Source: Branchiibius sp. NY16-3462-2 (lineage in GTDB: Bacteria > Actinomycetota > Actinomycetes > Actinomycetales > Dermatophilaceae). From it: a stretch of 11,799 nucleotides of DNA. This document shows, piece by piece, positions 1 through 6,926 of the stretch (the first letter of the stretch is position 1; each line of letters starts with the position of its first letter). A program made the position numbers and the translations under genes. The notes beneath the pieces are model-generated. The model ran no database searches, was not told the DNA's origin, and saw only the letters and a list, made by a program, of their open reading frames with translations. Where the stretch lies: NCBI RefSeq assembly GCF_001594145.1, contig NZ_LVCF01000010.1, positions 1-11,799 of the forward strand, written 5' to 3'.

Positions 1-126
1 AGGCACGATGGACCATGCGATGGAAGCCAGCACTGAACGTGTTCGCGACCGTCTTCGAAGGCCGCTGGCCCACCGCAGAGCAGTACTAACCATGAGGGCC
101 GAAACACCGAATTTCGGATAGTCCCC
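1..126 (+). mobile_element. 3' end of an IS256-family (Mutator-type) insertion sequence
   Basis: The left edge holds the last codons of a transposase on the plus strand, ending at TAA 87-89, followed by about 37 bp that look like the terminal inverted-repeat region. Those bases contain the small inverted repeat CCGAATTTCGG (108-118) and end near the C-run at 123-126. The element interrupts a minus-strand gene whose coding-like sequence resumes at about 127. The exact tip, the other end and any 8-9 bp target duplication lie outside the window, so the boundary at 126 is an estimate. Confidence 0.6.
3..89 (+). CDS. C-terminal fragment of an IS256-family transposase
   Basis: An open frame enters from the left edge and stops at 87-89. 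Its last residues include RWKPALNVFATVFEGRW and then PTAEQY. The pattern W-x(4)-LN-x-F-x(3)-FEGR is what I know from the C-termini of IS256/Mutator-family DDE transposases, which end in a segment like W...L..LAI.FEGRL. Codon-third-position GC in this frame is higher than in the competing frames over the same bases. Only 28 codons are present, all downstream of the catalytic DDE residues, so nothing can be said about activity. Whether the full element is intact depends on sequence to the left. Confidence 0.6.
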   Translation, partial: ARWTMRWKPALNVFATVFEGRWPTAEQY

Positions 127-321
127 GTTGACCGGGACCAGGATGATCCCGGCGGCGATGTCGCCCATGTCTTCGTCGTGGCGATGTTGGGAGAACGTCG
201 CACCCAGGTGATGCAGCGCGATGGAGGCCAGGCTCCCGTCGACCTTGGTGGACTTGATACGGGGCGGGGCGGCCATGGACAGTGCGGACATATACGGGTC
301 TTCTTTCGTGGTGGTCGTCAT
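127..321 (-). pseudogene. Hypothetical protein truncated by IS insertion, coupled to whiB-like gene
   Basis: The frame starts with ATG at 321, sharing its A with the TGA stop of the whiB-like gene (TGATG), so translation is probably coupled. About 65 codons of coherent sequence follow, beginning MTTTTKEDPYMSALSMAAPP and ending near DIAAGIILVPVN, with strong third-position GC. From about 126 leftwards the same frame stays open but runs through the IS terminal region, antisense to the transposase, and loses normal codon bias. The native C-terminus has therefore been displaced. I recognise no family: the visible part is soluble, with no membrane segment and no cysteine cluster. The rest of the gene may lie on the far side of the IS. 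Confidence 0.6.
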
Positions 322-717
322 CAGCTAGCGGAGGAGCGTTTGGGGGTACGAAGTTCGGACACGAGGAGTCCTTGCTGAGCGGCCCACCGCTGCCGTTGTT
401 TCTTGGTCATGCCGCCCCAGATGCCGTCCTCGTCGCGGGCAACCGCGACCTGAAGGCAGTGCTCCCGAATCGGGCATCCCTCGCAGGTGCGACGGGCCAT
501 CAGCCAGTGCCGTTGTTCGTAGAAGAACTCCGGATCCATACCGGTGCAGGGCAGTTGAGTGCCCGCAGGGACAACCAAGGGGTGTTCGGAAGCCAGCGCG
601 ATCCATTTGCCGAGGCCGTACCAGGGGTCGATGGGGTCGGCCGCGGCCGAGGTAGCGGCGATCGCTGCCTCCTTCGTTGGTGGAAGCGCCGGTACCGGTG
701 GGTCGGTTGAAGCGCAT
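321..717 (-). CDS. WhiB-family iron-sulfur transcription factor, start unresolved (possible +1 frameshift)
   Basis: The frame ending at 321 encodes a Wbl domain: a Cys in LPCTGMDPEFF, then 20 residues to C-x2-C-x5-C in RTCEGCPIREHC, followed by the GIWGGMT turn typical of WhiB proteins and a basic KKQRQR segment. Wbl proteins bind a 4Fe-4S cluster through these cysteines and act with the primary sigma factor. The start is odd. The conserved start-associated sequence seen at four other genes abuts ATG 717, but that ATG is +1 out of frame with the Wbl domain. No ATG, GTG or TTG exists in the Wbl frame between the motif and a TTG close to the first Cys. Third-position GC favours the ATG-717 frame up to about 670 and the Wbl frame afterwards. 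A perfect GAAGGAGG (668-675) sits 5 nt before an in-frame ATC at 662. An alternative GTG start at 749 would read through the motif. The domain is certain; the N-terminus is not. Confidence 0.8.
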
Positions 718-734
718 GCCGGAACGGTGCGACG
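718..734 (-). promoter_or_regulatory. Start-associated motif copy at the whiB-like gene
   Basis: On the minus strand this reads CGTCGCACCGTTCCGGC and is immediately followed by ATG 717. The 11-base core CGTCGCACCGT is identical in all five copies of the window. Just upstream, GTGTGAC can pair with GTCGCAC of the motif (7 bp including one U-G), leaving an 11-nt loop. Its abutted ATG is out of frame with the WhiB domain, unlike the other copies. Confidence 0.65.
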
Positions 735-915
735 CGGTTGCGCTGTCACACGTTCAGGGCCTGACCTCACACCCATCGACATGGGCCACGCCCTCCGAGC
801 CAGGGCCCGCGAAGGCCCTGACCAGCGGCTATGAGGCAATCCAGGACGGCAAGGTCTGCCTGATCCCGGCTTCGACTGCCTCGTCCCTGGGGCACAAGCA
901 CGCACAGCGCTGCTT
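735..915. promoter_or_regulatory. Divergent intergenic region between whiB-like and membrane-protein genes
   Basis: About 180 bp separate the two divergent start-associated motifs, so this stretch should hold both promoters. I see no convincing -35/-10 pair. It contains AGGGCC-CGCGAA-GGCCCT (812-829), a 6-bp inverted repeat with a 6-nt loop. It also has related CAGGGCCTGACC and AAGGCCCTGACC words, which could be protein-binding sites. Frames across it lack coding bias. Confidence 0.4.
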
Positions 916-932
916 CGTCGCACCGTGCCGGC
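916..932 (+). promoter_or_regulatory. Start-associated motif copy at the 67-aa membrane protein gene
   Basis: CGTCGCACCGTGCCGGC directly abuts GTG 933. This is the only plus-strand copy, and it keeps the same orientation relative to its gene as the four minus-strand copies. A short hairpin (AAGCA...TGCTT) ends just before it. There is no Shine-Dalgarno sequence between the motif and the start codon. Confidence 0.7.
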
Positions 933-1136
933 GTGACGAACTTCCTGATGTACGTAGCGGCCGCCATGTTCAGCGCTTACGTTCTGAGCAACCTCGCGTT
1001 CGCCGCCTGCTTGGTTGCTGGGATCCGAGGAGGCGAAGCACGACACACCATGGCCGCGCTGTTCTCCGTCCTGTTGACGGGGATCGCGGCCCTGGTCCTG
1101 CTGCTGGTCGCAGCGGTGGTCAACCTCGCCGGTTAG
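933..1136 (+). CDS. Small two-helix membrane protein
   Basis: This 67-residue protein starts at GTG 933, a choice fixed by the conserved motif that abuts the start codons of four other genes. It begins VTNFLMYVAAAMFSAYVL and has two hydrophobic segments at about residues 4-29 and 41-65, joined by a short polar loop (GIRGGEARHT), so both ends should lie on the same side of the membrane. There are no catalytic signatures. It is divergent from the whiB-like gene and ends at a terminator shared with the nuclease-like gene. The shared start motif suggests co-regulation with the translocase block, perhaps as an accessory of a membrane transfer or exclusion function, but that is inference. I recognise no family. 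Confidence 0.7.
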   Translation: MTNFLMYVAAAMFSAYVLSNLAFAACLVAGIRGGEARHTMAALFSVLLTGIAALVLLLVAAVVNLAG

Positions 1137-1147
1137 AAGCAGACCTT

Positions 1148-1202
1148 CAGCAACAACAGGAGCGCCCGAACCGTTCTGGTCCGGGCGCTCCTGTTGTTGC
1201 TG
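1148..1202. terminator. Bidirectional terminator hairpin between convergent genes
   Basis: Positions 1148-1168 and 1182-1202 are a perfect 21-bp inverted repeat. The arms begin CAGCAACAACAGG and end CCTGTTGTTGCTG. Inside, after one mismatch, ACC/GGT extends the stem, leaving a 5-nt loop. The hairpin lies 11 bp after the plus-strand membrane-protein stop and immediately before the minus-strand NYN gene stop (1204), so it can terminate both. No T-run is evident, which is usual for actinobacterial terminators. Confidence 0.85.
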
Positions 1203-1203
1203 A

Positions 1204-1830
1204 TTAGCTCGCCGCGAGAACGCGGGCGATGCCGGAGTTGGCCAGTGACGTGAGGCGTGCGCCGCGCACCCACAGCGACCCGGCAAGGTCGCCTGATGTC
1301 AGCAGATGCACATCGTTGCAGGAGGAAGCGAAGTACGGCGACATCGCCCAGCGGCCCGTCTCGGTGACCCCGAGCGCGTGAACAGTTCCGCCCAGGGCCC
1401 GGACCTCCTCGGCGGCCACGGCCAAGTCTTCGTCACCGGATACCAGGACGAAGTCAAGGGTCTGGCCGGTGCGGGCCAGATGTGTCATGTCCCGTTGGAT
1501 CAAGCCATCCACGCGCTTCTGCTGCCAGACGCCGTCGTGACGACGCAGCGCACCCAACGTCAGGTCCACCCCGACGGTCGCAGCCAGTGCCCGGTGCTCC
1601 GGTGTCGGATCCTTGTCCTGGCGTGCCCCGTCGTACCAATGGATCCGCGACACCGGTCGCCCGGTGAGGTCCTGAGCCTTCCCGGCCAACGCGGCAACCA
1701 TTCGCGGCGGGTCCAGACGGATGTCTTCCCGCGAGACGCTCGGGGCGCGCGTCAAGGCAGCAGCGGCGGCCAGTAGCAGCCAGCCGCCGTCAACGAATAC
1801 CCGAGTGTGTCGGGGCGTGATGGTATCCAT
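1204..1830 (-). CDS. NYN/PIN-fold putative ribonuclease
   Basis: This is a 208-residue protein; start ATG 1830 (MDTITPRHTRVFVDGGWLL) is preferred because the start-associated motif abuts it, although the frame is open further upstream. The layout fits the NYN domain (LabA/YacP-like, PIN-fold): VFVDGGWLL with Asp14, IHWYDGA (about 63-69), KRVDGLIQRDM with Asp108 and Asp114, then FVLVSGDEDL with Asp133 and Asp135, and EVRALGGTVHALGV. These acidic residues match the metal-binding pocket of the fold. Known relatives are single-strand RNA or DNA nucleases or RNA-processing factors; the substrate here is unknown. It lies 32 bp after the translocase stop, that gap being largely the motif and its upstream pairing arm. 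It is the last gene before the shared terminator. Confidence 0.8.
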   Translation of the reverse strand: MDTITPRHTRVFVDGGWLLLAAAAALTRAPSVSREDIRLDPPRMVAALAGKAQDLTGRPVSRIHWYDGARQDKDPTPEHRALAATVGVDLTLGALRRHDGVWQQKRVDGLIQRDMTHLARTGQTLDFVLVSGDEDLAVAAEEVRALGGTVHALGVTETGRWAMSPYFASSCNDVHLLTSGDLAGSLWVRGARLTSLANSGIARVLAAS

Positions 1831-1848
1831 GCCTGCCACGGTGCGACG
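1831..1848 (-). promoter_or_regulatory. Start-associated motif copy at the NYN gene
   Basis: The minus strand reads CGTCGCACCGTGGCAGGC, then ATG 1830. It is the most divergent copy after the core and is one base longer. Upstream GGTGACGT can pair with ACGTCGCACC (4+4 bp around a 2-nt bulge), and GGG/CCC can pair inside. The TGA stop of the translocase gene lies within the upstream arm. Confidence 0.65.
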
Positions 1849-1862
1849 TGGGTTCCCCGACG

Positions 1863-4800
1863 TCACCAGTCGTCCGTGGTCACCTTCGGCGGAGGAGACC
1901 ATTTCGGCCAACCGGGCTGGTCTGCCGAACCGGATTCGGGGACCGGCGATGCCGGTTCGTCGAACTCATCACCAGCAAACGGGTCGGTGTCCAGCACAGG
2001 TTCATCGTCTGATTTCCCGGAAGCAAGGTCGGCCAGGAAGTCTTCCAAGAACGCCATGTCGAGTTCGGGTACGTCTCTATCAACTGCGTTCGGATCTGCC
2101 TCCGGCGCAGCCGTTTCCGAGTCAATCGGCTGACCGGGCTCAACGGGCTCGTTGCCGGAGTCCAGGTCAAACTCCATGTCGGGCACCCCCTTCTCATGGG
2201 ACGTGTCGTCTTCGTCGGTAGTGCCGAGATCAGCAAGGTCCAGATCGGCCAAATCCAGGTCGAGGTCAAAGACCTCCACCTCAATAATCTCCTCTGGCAC
2301 GTCCGCCCGTTCGTCCCCGAGGTCGCCGCGCAACGACGGCGGTAGAACACCGATGATCTGACCCGGCAGCACTTCCTTCTTCGGCATGAACGGTTCCAGG
2401 TCCAGTCGCGCCGACGGGTCCAGTTTCGGCACGCGCGCGTCGAGCTCAAACTTGAATGTCCTTGGGGCGGCAACGTCGGTGTCGGTGCCTTGCGGGGCGA
2501 ACCAGCACTGGATCGGTTCTGCCACTCTTGCTGTCAACGGCTCCCACAGGCCCCGACCTTTCGGGATGAAGTCGCCCAGGCTGGGGGCGTCGAACGGTTC
2601 GCGCAGCGCGGACATCTTCGCGCCCTGGCTGGCGTTTCCGAAGATCGACCGACCCAGGTTGTCTCGCAGGTCAGCCCCGCCGGGGATCTTGTCCAGGACC
2701 GTCTTGTCCAGCTTTTGCGTTGCCAGGATCAGACTGATTTTGGCTGCGCGCAACTCGCGAACGATCTTGCCAACGTACTGTCCGACAGTGGCACGGGCCC
2801 GGTTGTCAGCTTCGATCTCGGCGCGCAGTCGCTGTGCTTCCGGGTCGTTGCCTGCGTCGGGTAGGGCTTCCCGGCCCATGGCTGAGGTGAACTCGTCGAA
2901 GAAGACCACCAGGCGTGGGGGTTGAATGTCGTCCGGCAGGTCCAGGATGTTGCCTACGTGATGCTTGGCCATCAACGCGAGCCGCCGGCGACCCTCGGCG
3001 TACACCGCCTTCATCGCGGCTTCGGCGCTGGCAGCGGTCGTCACACAAGCAAGCTGGTGGTCGCTCAGGAACGCGAAGTCCACACCCGCCTTCTGGAAGT
3101 CAACGACGACGATCTGCATGCGCTGAACCGCACAGCCGTAGAGGATCCCCTGGGCGGTGACGCTCTTGCCCGAACCTTGGGTGCCTGCTACCAGTACGAA
3201 AGCCTGGTCTCGGAACCGTTGCTCAACGGGTTCGCCTGTGATGCCGGTGGCGAACGGCACAGCGTCGCGTTGAGCGGCGTCGACGGCGTCGAAGTCGAAG
3301 GCGACTCGCTCCGGCAACGGGTGCGTGCGACTGACGAGCAACTCGATGAAGCTGGCACCTTGTCGGGACGGGTAAGCCTGGCAGAAGGCGTTGTTGGTGC
3401 TTGTGGCCAGTTTGGCCAGCGCACCCTTGAATCGCTCCGCCGACAATCCTGACGGCAGGGAGATCACCAGACGCTGCACCGCGTCGTTGTGTTCGAGGGC
3501 TCCGACGCTGGTGACGGTCGGGACGGAACCGTCGACGGTGACAAGGTTGGCGTCGGCGAATGCTTGCGACCAGTCGAGGTTGGTCAAGCGCAGCACATCT
3601 CGTCCGGGGTTGACCAGGAACGCCGGGTCGGGGTCGCCGCCGGCGAACAAACGCACCCCGTCGGGGATCGACTCCATCCGCAGCCACGGCACACCCAGGG
3701 ACGCGCGCATCGCCGACGCCTTCGCGCGTACGTCGCCCATCGTCACTCCGTCGTGCAGGCGAAGGGAGATCTCCCACAACTGGTTCTTAGCCGCGCGAGG
3801 TGTTGTCAGGCATGTCGCGTCGATCAGTTCGGGTCGGGCGAGTTTGGCTGCCGTGAACGCGGTGTTGACGATGCCCGCGGCGACCCACGCCTCGGCGTTG
3901 CTGCCTGACATGGGCTGCAGAGCACCCGGCTTGGTGCTGCTCAGCAATGTCAGCGTGGTCGGCACTGCCGTCTGGCTGGGTGCGTAGTAGATGGTCAGGC
4001 CAAGCGCATGCCGGTCACCGGGGCGACCGCCGCTGCCTGGCCAGCCAGTGATCGCGACGAATCCGGCCGCGTTCAACGCTGCTGCCATTCGCTGTTCCGT
4101 GCCGAAGTAGTCGCGCGGGTCGACACCTTTGCGGACCAGAAACGGCAACCTGGTGATGGGGATGGACCCCATGCCGGCGCGCAACGTGCTCACCTCACGT
4201 ACACCGTGCTGAGCCACCGGCAGGTTCAGCCGGTGCTTGGTTGGTCCGCCATCGGCCCAGTTGCGATCCCATTCGTCTTCGGTGCGTAGGTTGTCGATCT
4301 CGCAGCGCAGCTCCTTTGCGAGCTCTGCTGATTTGAGGTCGCCGACATACAAGACGCCTTTGCGGTGGTCGACCTGCACGTCGACCCCGAGTGTCTGCGA
4401 CATCAGGAACGGGATGTTGGACATCCGCACCGCTCGAAGGTCGCCGGACCAGGTTGTCGCCCAGACACGGGCACCCGGCTGCGTGTCCGGCTCGAACAGT
4501 GGTTGCACAGCAACGATCGGCATGGGGTCCATGGCCGCTGTTGTGCGAGCCACCGTCATCGCCGCCTCGACCAGTAAGGTCGCCAGTTCGATGTGCTCAC
4601 CGGTTGGCAGCGCCGACAGGTCAGTGGTACCAGGCGCGGCCACCAGGATCCGGAACCTGTTCAGGTCGGCGGTTCCCGGTTGCGGTGCGCCAGTGCCGTC
4701 CAGAACTGGTGACGTCATCACGAATGTGCCTGCGCCAGAACCCACTTCGGCGGCGATCTTCACCTGCTGCTTGACAATGTCGGCCGCCGACCGGCCGGGC

Positions 4801-5711
4801 GGGGCGGTGAAGCTGACCACCTCTAAACCTTCGACGGCGCCGGAAGGGTCACCGTCGCGGACATCCTCGACGCTCGGGGCGGGGGCGACTTTCAAGGCTT
4901 CCCAGCGGGGCCCCCACTCCGCAATGACAGCTTGCACGCGCTCCCACTGGTCGACCGCCAGTCTGGTCGCGGCGAAATGCAGGATCAGGAGCGTCGCGGT
5001 GAGCCCCAGCGCTGCCCATCCGGCTGTCGGGAACGAACCGAGCCACACCCCGATCTGGTCGTTGCTCCCGAACATGCCCGGCACGACTAATCCGGCTGCG
5101 ACGACCAGCACGAGTGCGCCGACGGCCAGCGCCGTGATGATCCGGTCGGTGGATACCACCTTCCGGACATGGCTGAACCGTGTTGCCGGGCGGCCCTGCT
5201 CGGCGGTGCGGCGCACCGAGGTGAGCGCAGCCGCCAAGACCAGGGCGCAGATGAAGTTGGCCAGGTGGGACGCATTAATCGCCCGCGGAACTGCGTCGGG
5301 CTGCGCCGGTTGCTTCAACCACACCGGCCACGCCACCGGCAACGAGACCGCGACCAGCCCCGCCAGCACGCTCAGGACCCATGTTGTCCGCACGGGCCAA
5401 CCAGGCTTGAACAACGACGTTGGGAACAGCAGGGCCGACTTCATTTGCCGCCACCACAGGTAGCTGCCGTAGCGACGCTGCTCAAAATCGTCGGCCGCCG
5501 TCGGGGACTTGGTCACCGGGTCTCGCGGGCCGGTCAGGATGACCGATGGTTCCATCCACGCCGCCACGACCAACGACAGCCACAGGAACGGCACGCTGGG
5601 CAGGCGCAGCGCAGCACCAGCCACGCACGTCAGCGCCCCGAGCAGAACGATCGGGGCGGCAAGGCTGGTGGCTGGCTGGTTGTTGCGAGTACGACGGGTT
5701 GCCTGGGCCAC
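1863..5711 (-). CDS. Large FtsK/SpoIIIE-like DNA translocase with N-terminal membrane domain
   Basis: The protein has 1282 residues and starts at GTG 5711, 3 bp after the NERD gene stop. The N-terminal 250 residues carry about five hydrophobic helices, for example IVLLGALTCVAGAAL, WVLSVLAGLVAVSL and IITALAVGALVLVVAAGLVV. A roughly 550-residue middle part without recognised motifs follows. The single motor domain has Walker A GTQGSGKS (Lys849), Walker B LVVFFDEF (Asp939) and the FtsK-like ISLILATQKLDKTVL segment. After about residue 1100 the chain becomes a long acidic, low-complexity tail with DLDLDLADLDLADL at about 1140-1170 and no obvious winged-helix gamma domain. This fits a membrane-anchored hexameric DNA pump such as the TraB/TcpA-type conjugative translocases. 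EccC proteins of type VII secretion are similar in length but carry several ATPase domains. Flanking NERD and NYN genes suggest a DNA-transfer or DNA-processing module. Confidence 0.85.
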   Translation of the reverse strand: MAQATRRTRNNQPATSLAAPIVLLGALTCVAGAALRLPSVPFLWLSLVVAAWMEPSVILTGPRDPVTKSPTAADDFEQRRYGSYLWWRQMKSALLFPTSLFKPGWPVRTTWVLSVLAGLVAVSLPVAWPVWLKQPAQPDAVPRAINASHLANFICALVLAAALTSVRRTAEQGRPATRFSHVRKVVSTDRIITALAVGALVLVVAAGLVVPGMFGSNDQIGVWLGSFPTAGWAALGLTATLLILHFAATRLAVDQWERVQAVIAEWGPRWEALKVAPAPSVEDVRDGDPSGAVEGLEVVSFTAPPGRSAADIVKQQVKIAAEVGSGAGTFVMTSPVLDGTGAPQPGTADLNRFRILVAAPGTTDLSALPTGEHIELATLLVEAAMTVARTTAAMDPMPIVAVQPLFEPDTQPGARVWATTWSGDLRAVRMSNIPFLMSQTLGVDVQVDHRKGVLYVGDLKSAELAKELRCEIDNLRTEDEWDRNWADGGPTKHRLNLPVAQHGVREVSTLRAGMGSIPITRLPFLVRKGVDPRDYFGTEQRMAAALNAAGFVAITGWPGSGGRPGDRHALGLTIYYAPSQTAVPTTLTLLSSTKPGALQPMSGSNAEAWVAAGIVNTAFTAAKLARPELIDATCLTTPRAAKNQLWEISLRLHDGVTMGDVRAKASAMRASLGVPWLRMESIPDGVRLFAGGDPDPAFLVNPGRDVLRLTNLDWSQAFADANLVTVDGSVPTVTSVGALEHNDAVQRLVISLPSGLSAERFKGALAKLATSTNNAFCQAYPSRQGASFIELLVSRTHPLPERVAFDFDAVDAAQRDAVPFATGITGEPVEQRFRDQAFVLVAGTQGSGKSVTAQGILYGCAVQRMQIVVVDFQKAGVDFAFLSDHQLACVTTAASAEAAMKAVYAEGRRRLALMAKHHVGNILDLPDDIQPPRLVVFFDEFTSAMGREALPDAGNDPEAQRLRAEIEADNRARATVGQYVGKIVRELRAAKISLILATQKLDKTVLDKIPGGADLRDNLGRSIFGNASQGAKMSALREPFDAPSLGDFIPKGRGLWEPLTARVAEPIQCWFAPQGTDTDVAAPRTFKFELDARVPKLDPSARLDLEPFMPKKEVLPGQIIGVLPPSLRGDLGDERADVPEEIIEVEVFDLDLDLADLDLADLGTTDEDDTSHEKGVPDMEFDLDSGNEPVEPGQPIDSETAAPEADPNAVDRDVPELDMAFLEDFLADLASGKSDDEPVLDTDPFAGDEFDEPASPVPESGSADQPGWPKWSPPPKVTTDDW

Positions 5712-5714
5712 GAG

Positions 5715-6365
5715 TTACCAGCCTTCGGGGTCGAGGATTGCCTGGGTCAGTCCGGCCGCGAGATGCCCGGACGGTCTGGGCTTGGTGACCAGCAGGGGGA
5801 CCAGTGCGGCCACGATGCGTTCGTCAGCAGGCGCACTGCGGCGCACCCACCCGCCGGCAAGACGGTCCAACTTGCCGGAATGGATCAGGCGCGCGTGCGG
5901 GAACCGAGCCGCCCAAGTGGACACTCCACCGTCGCGAGAAGAAGGCCACACGACAACGGTGGAGTCGATCGAGTCGAATCGCACTGCACGCGACATCAGG
6001 TACGCGCGCAACATGTCGTCGGCGAGCTTCATCGTGCCCTTGTCGCACGCTGCGAAGCGCTTCGTGCCGCGACGGGTCGTGCGTCCCAGCGTCCACAAGA
6101 ACCCCGAAGCCCACGCCTTGGAGTCAACTAGGTGCAGGGTCGACCCCGTCACCACGATGTGGTCGATGTTGGCCGAATACTTGCCCGGGATCTTCACGTC
6201 GTGCAGCACGACGGCACCGTTGACTCCCGCAATCCGGTTCAGGATCTCAGCGGTGTCGCGTTCCGCCTTGGCTGCCGCCGCAATCGCATGCCTACTCGTG
6301 ACTTTCTGCCCGGAGAAGCCGGCATCGAGTCCGCCACCGGGCACGCCGTAAATCGTTGTGACCAT
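5715..6365 (-). CDS. NERD-domain (nuclease-related) protein
   Basis: This is a 216-residue protein with start ATG 6365, directly after the conserved start-associated motif. Residues 35-90 match the NERD pattern: AERDTAEIL (Glu35, Glu40), VVLHDVKIPG, then NIDHIVV (Asp68) and LHLVDSKAWASG (Asp81, Lys83). The D-x(n)-D-x-K arrangement is that of the PD-(D/E)XK-like nuclease core in this family. No membrane segment or zinc ribbon is visible. The C-terminal half (about 100-216) is mixed alpha/beta-like and unrecognised. The stop lies 3 bp before the translocase start, so the two are almost certainly co-translated. NERD proteins occur on plasmids and in DNA-processing contexts; here it may act on DNA handled by the translocase, which is inference. 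Catalysis is untested. Confidence 0.8.
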   Translation of the reverse strand: MVTTIYGVPGGGLDAGFSGQKVTSRHAIAAAAKAERDTAEILNRIAGVNGAVVLHDVKIPGKYSANIDHIVVTGSTLHLVDSKAWASGFLWTLGRTTRRGTKRFAACDKGTMKLADDMLRAYLMSRAVRFDSIDSTVVVWPSSRDGGVSTWAARFPHARLIHSGKLDRLAGGWVRRSAPADERIVAALVPLLVTKPRPSGHLAAGLTQAILDPEGW

Positions 6366-6382
6366 ACCGGGACGGTGCGACG
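6366..6382 (-). promoter_or_regulatory. Start-associated motif copy at the NERD gene
   Basis: The minus strand reads CGTCGCACCGTCCCGGT, then ATG 6365. Upstream CGACGCC can pair with GGCGTCG overlapping the motif (7 bp), and GTTC/GAAC can extend the stem after one mismatch. The upstream arm begins only a few bases after the TAG stop of the 48-aa gene. Confidence 0.7.
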
Positions 6383-6418
6383 CCTGTTCCCAGTCAGATA
6401 GAACGGGCGTCGGGCCAG

Positions 6419-6565
6419 CTAAACGATGCTCTGGACCAGCAACACCACCAGGACGACACCCAGGATGATCAACGCGATACCGGTGATCCAGCGACCGGGA
6501 CCGGCCATCAGGTCGCCGATCTCCTCGTTCACGGAGGGACGTCGCGCAGTGTTGTCGTCAGGCAT
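6419..6565 (-). CDS. 48-residue single-span membrane peptide
   Basis: The small gene starts at ATG 6565 and stops with TAG at 6419. Its start lies inside the end of the preceding 122-aa gene (8-bp overlap), a typical coupled arrangement. The N-terminal 25 residues are polar (MPDDNTARRPSVNEEIGDL), and one hydrophobic helix covers about residues 28-45 (ITGIALIILGVVLVVLLV). The charge layout predicts a cytoplasmic N-terminus with the C-terminus near the far side. Small single-span proteins next to transfer motors can be accessory or regulatory subunits. No family is recognised, and a role with the translocase is inferred only from position. Confidence 0.65.
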   Translation of the reverse strand: MPDDNTARRPSVNEEIGDLMAGPGRWITGIALIILGVVLVVLLVQSIV

Positions 6566-6926
6566 TGGCCAGGGGCCTTTCCAGGAGGGTTTCGAGGGTG
6601 GTGGCGGCTTGCTCGCCCAGGTCGATGCGCAGCAATCGGTACAAAAGAACGGCGGCGTGGACGGTCTCGGTGCTCAGCGCTGTGGGCCAAGCCCGGTCAT
6701 CCTCAGCGGCATCAAGGCTGCACATCTTCAACAGCAGGGCCAGGGACCTCAGCACGACAGGATCGGAGGTGATGGTGTCGTCGGCGTACCCCTGAACGGC
6801 GGCCGCGGTGTCGACCAGGGCTGCGCACGGCTGGTTCTCGCTGAACGCGCCACCGTGGGTCTGACAGAGCCCGTTGACGCTGCGGCATCCCGACAGTCGC
6901 AGCGCGACCTCGACCAGATCAGTCAT
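6558..6926 (-). CDS. Hypothetical 122-residue helical protein
   Basis: I place the start at ATG 6926 (MTDLVEVALRLSG), which overlaps the TGA of the preceding gene by 4 bp (ATGA); an upstream in-frame start at 6989 would overlap that gene by 67 bp and is less likely. The protein is leucine- and alanine-rich and probably all-helical, with four cysteines (14, 21, 34, 69) and a CQTHGG segment. The cysteine spacing does not match a standard zinc finger. No membrane segment or signal peptide is seen. It is the middle gene of three tightly overlapped small genes upstream of the NERD-translocase block. I do not recognise it. Confidence 0.7.
   Translation of the reverse strand: MTDLVEVALRLSGCRSVNGLCQTHGGAFSENQPCAALVDTAAAVQGYADDTITSDPVVLRSLALLLKMCSLDAAEDDRAWPTALSTETVHAAVLLYRLLRIDLGEQAATTLETLLERPLANA

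Noticed and set aside
195..210. Further copies of the start-associated motif at CGTCGCACCCAGG (plus, near 195) and CGTCGCACCTG (minus, near 490-500).
   Set aside because: They keep only nine core bases, lie inside coding sequence (the second encodes RRTC of the WhiB domain) and have no start codon in the expected place.
325..717. 130-residue frame starting at ATG 717 as an independent protein.
   Set aside because: Its codon bias is good only for the first 20-30 codons; afterwards it is a shadow of the WhiB domain. I treat it as the possible 5' part of the whiB-like gene instead.
321..1286. One 321-residue minus-strand protein from 1286 through the WhiB domain.
   Set aside because: The upstream two thirds runs antisense through the plus-strand membrane protein and the terminator hairpin with poor codon bias; only the WhiB part is credible.
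4237..5463. 408-residue plus-strand frame opposite the translocase.
   Set aside because: It is an antisense shadow of a high-GC gene; the minus frame has membrane helices and a motor domain, while this one has no recognisable motif.
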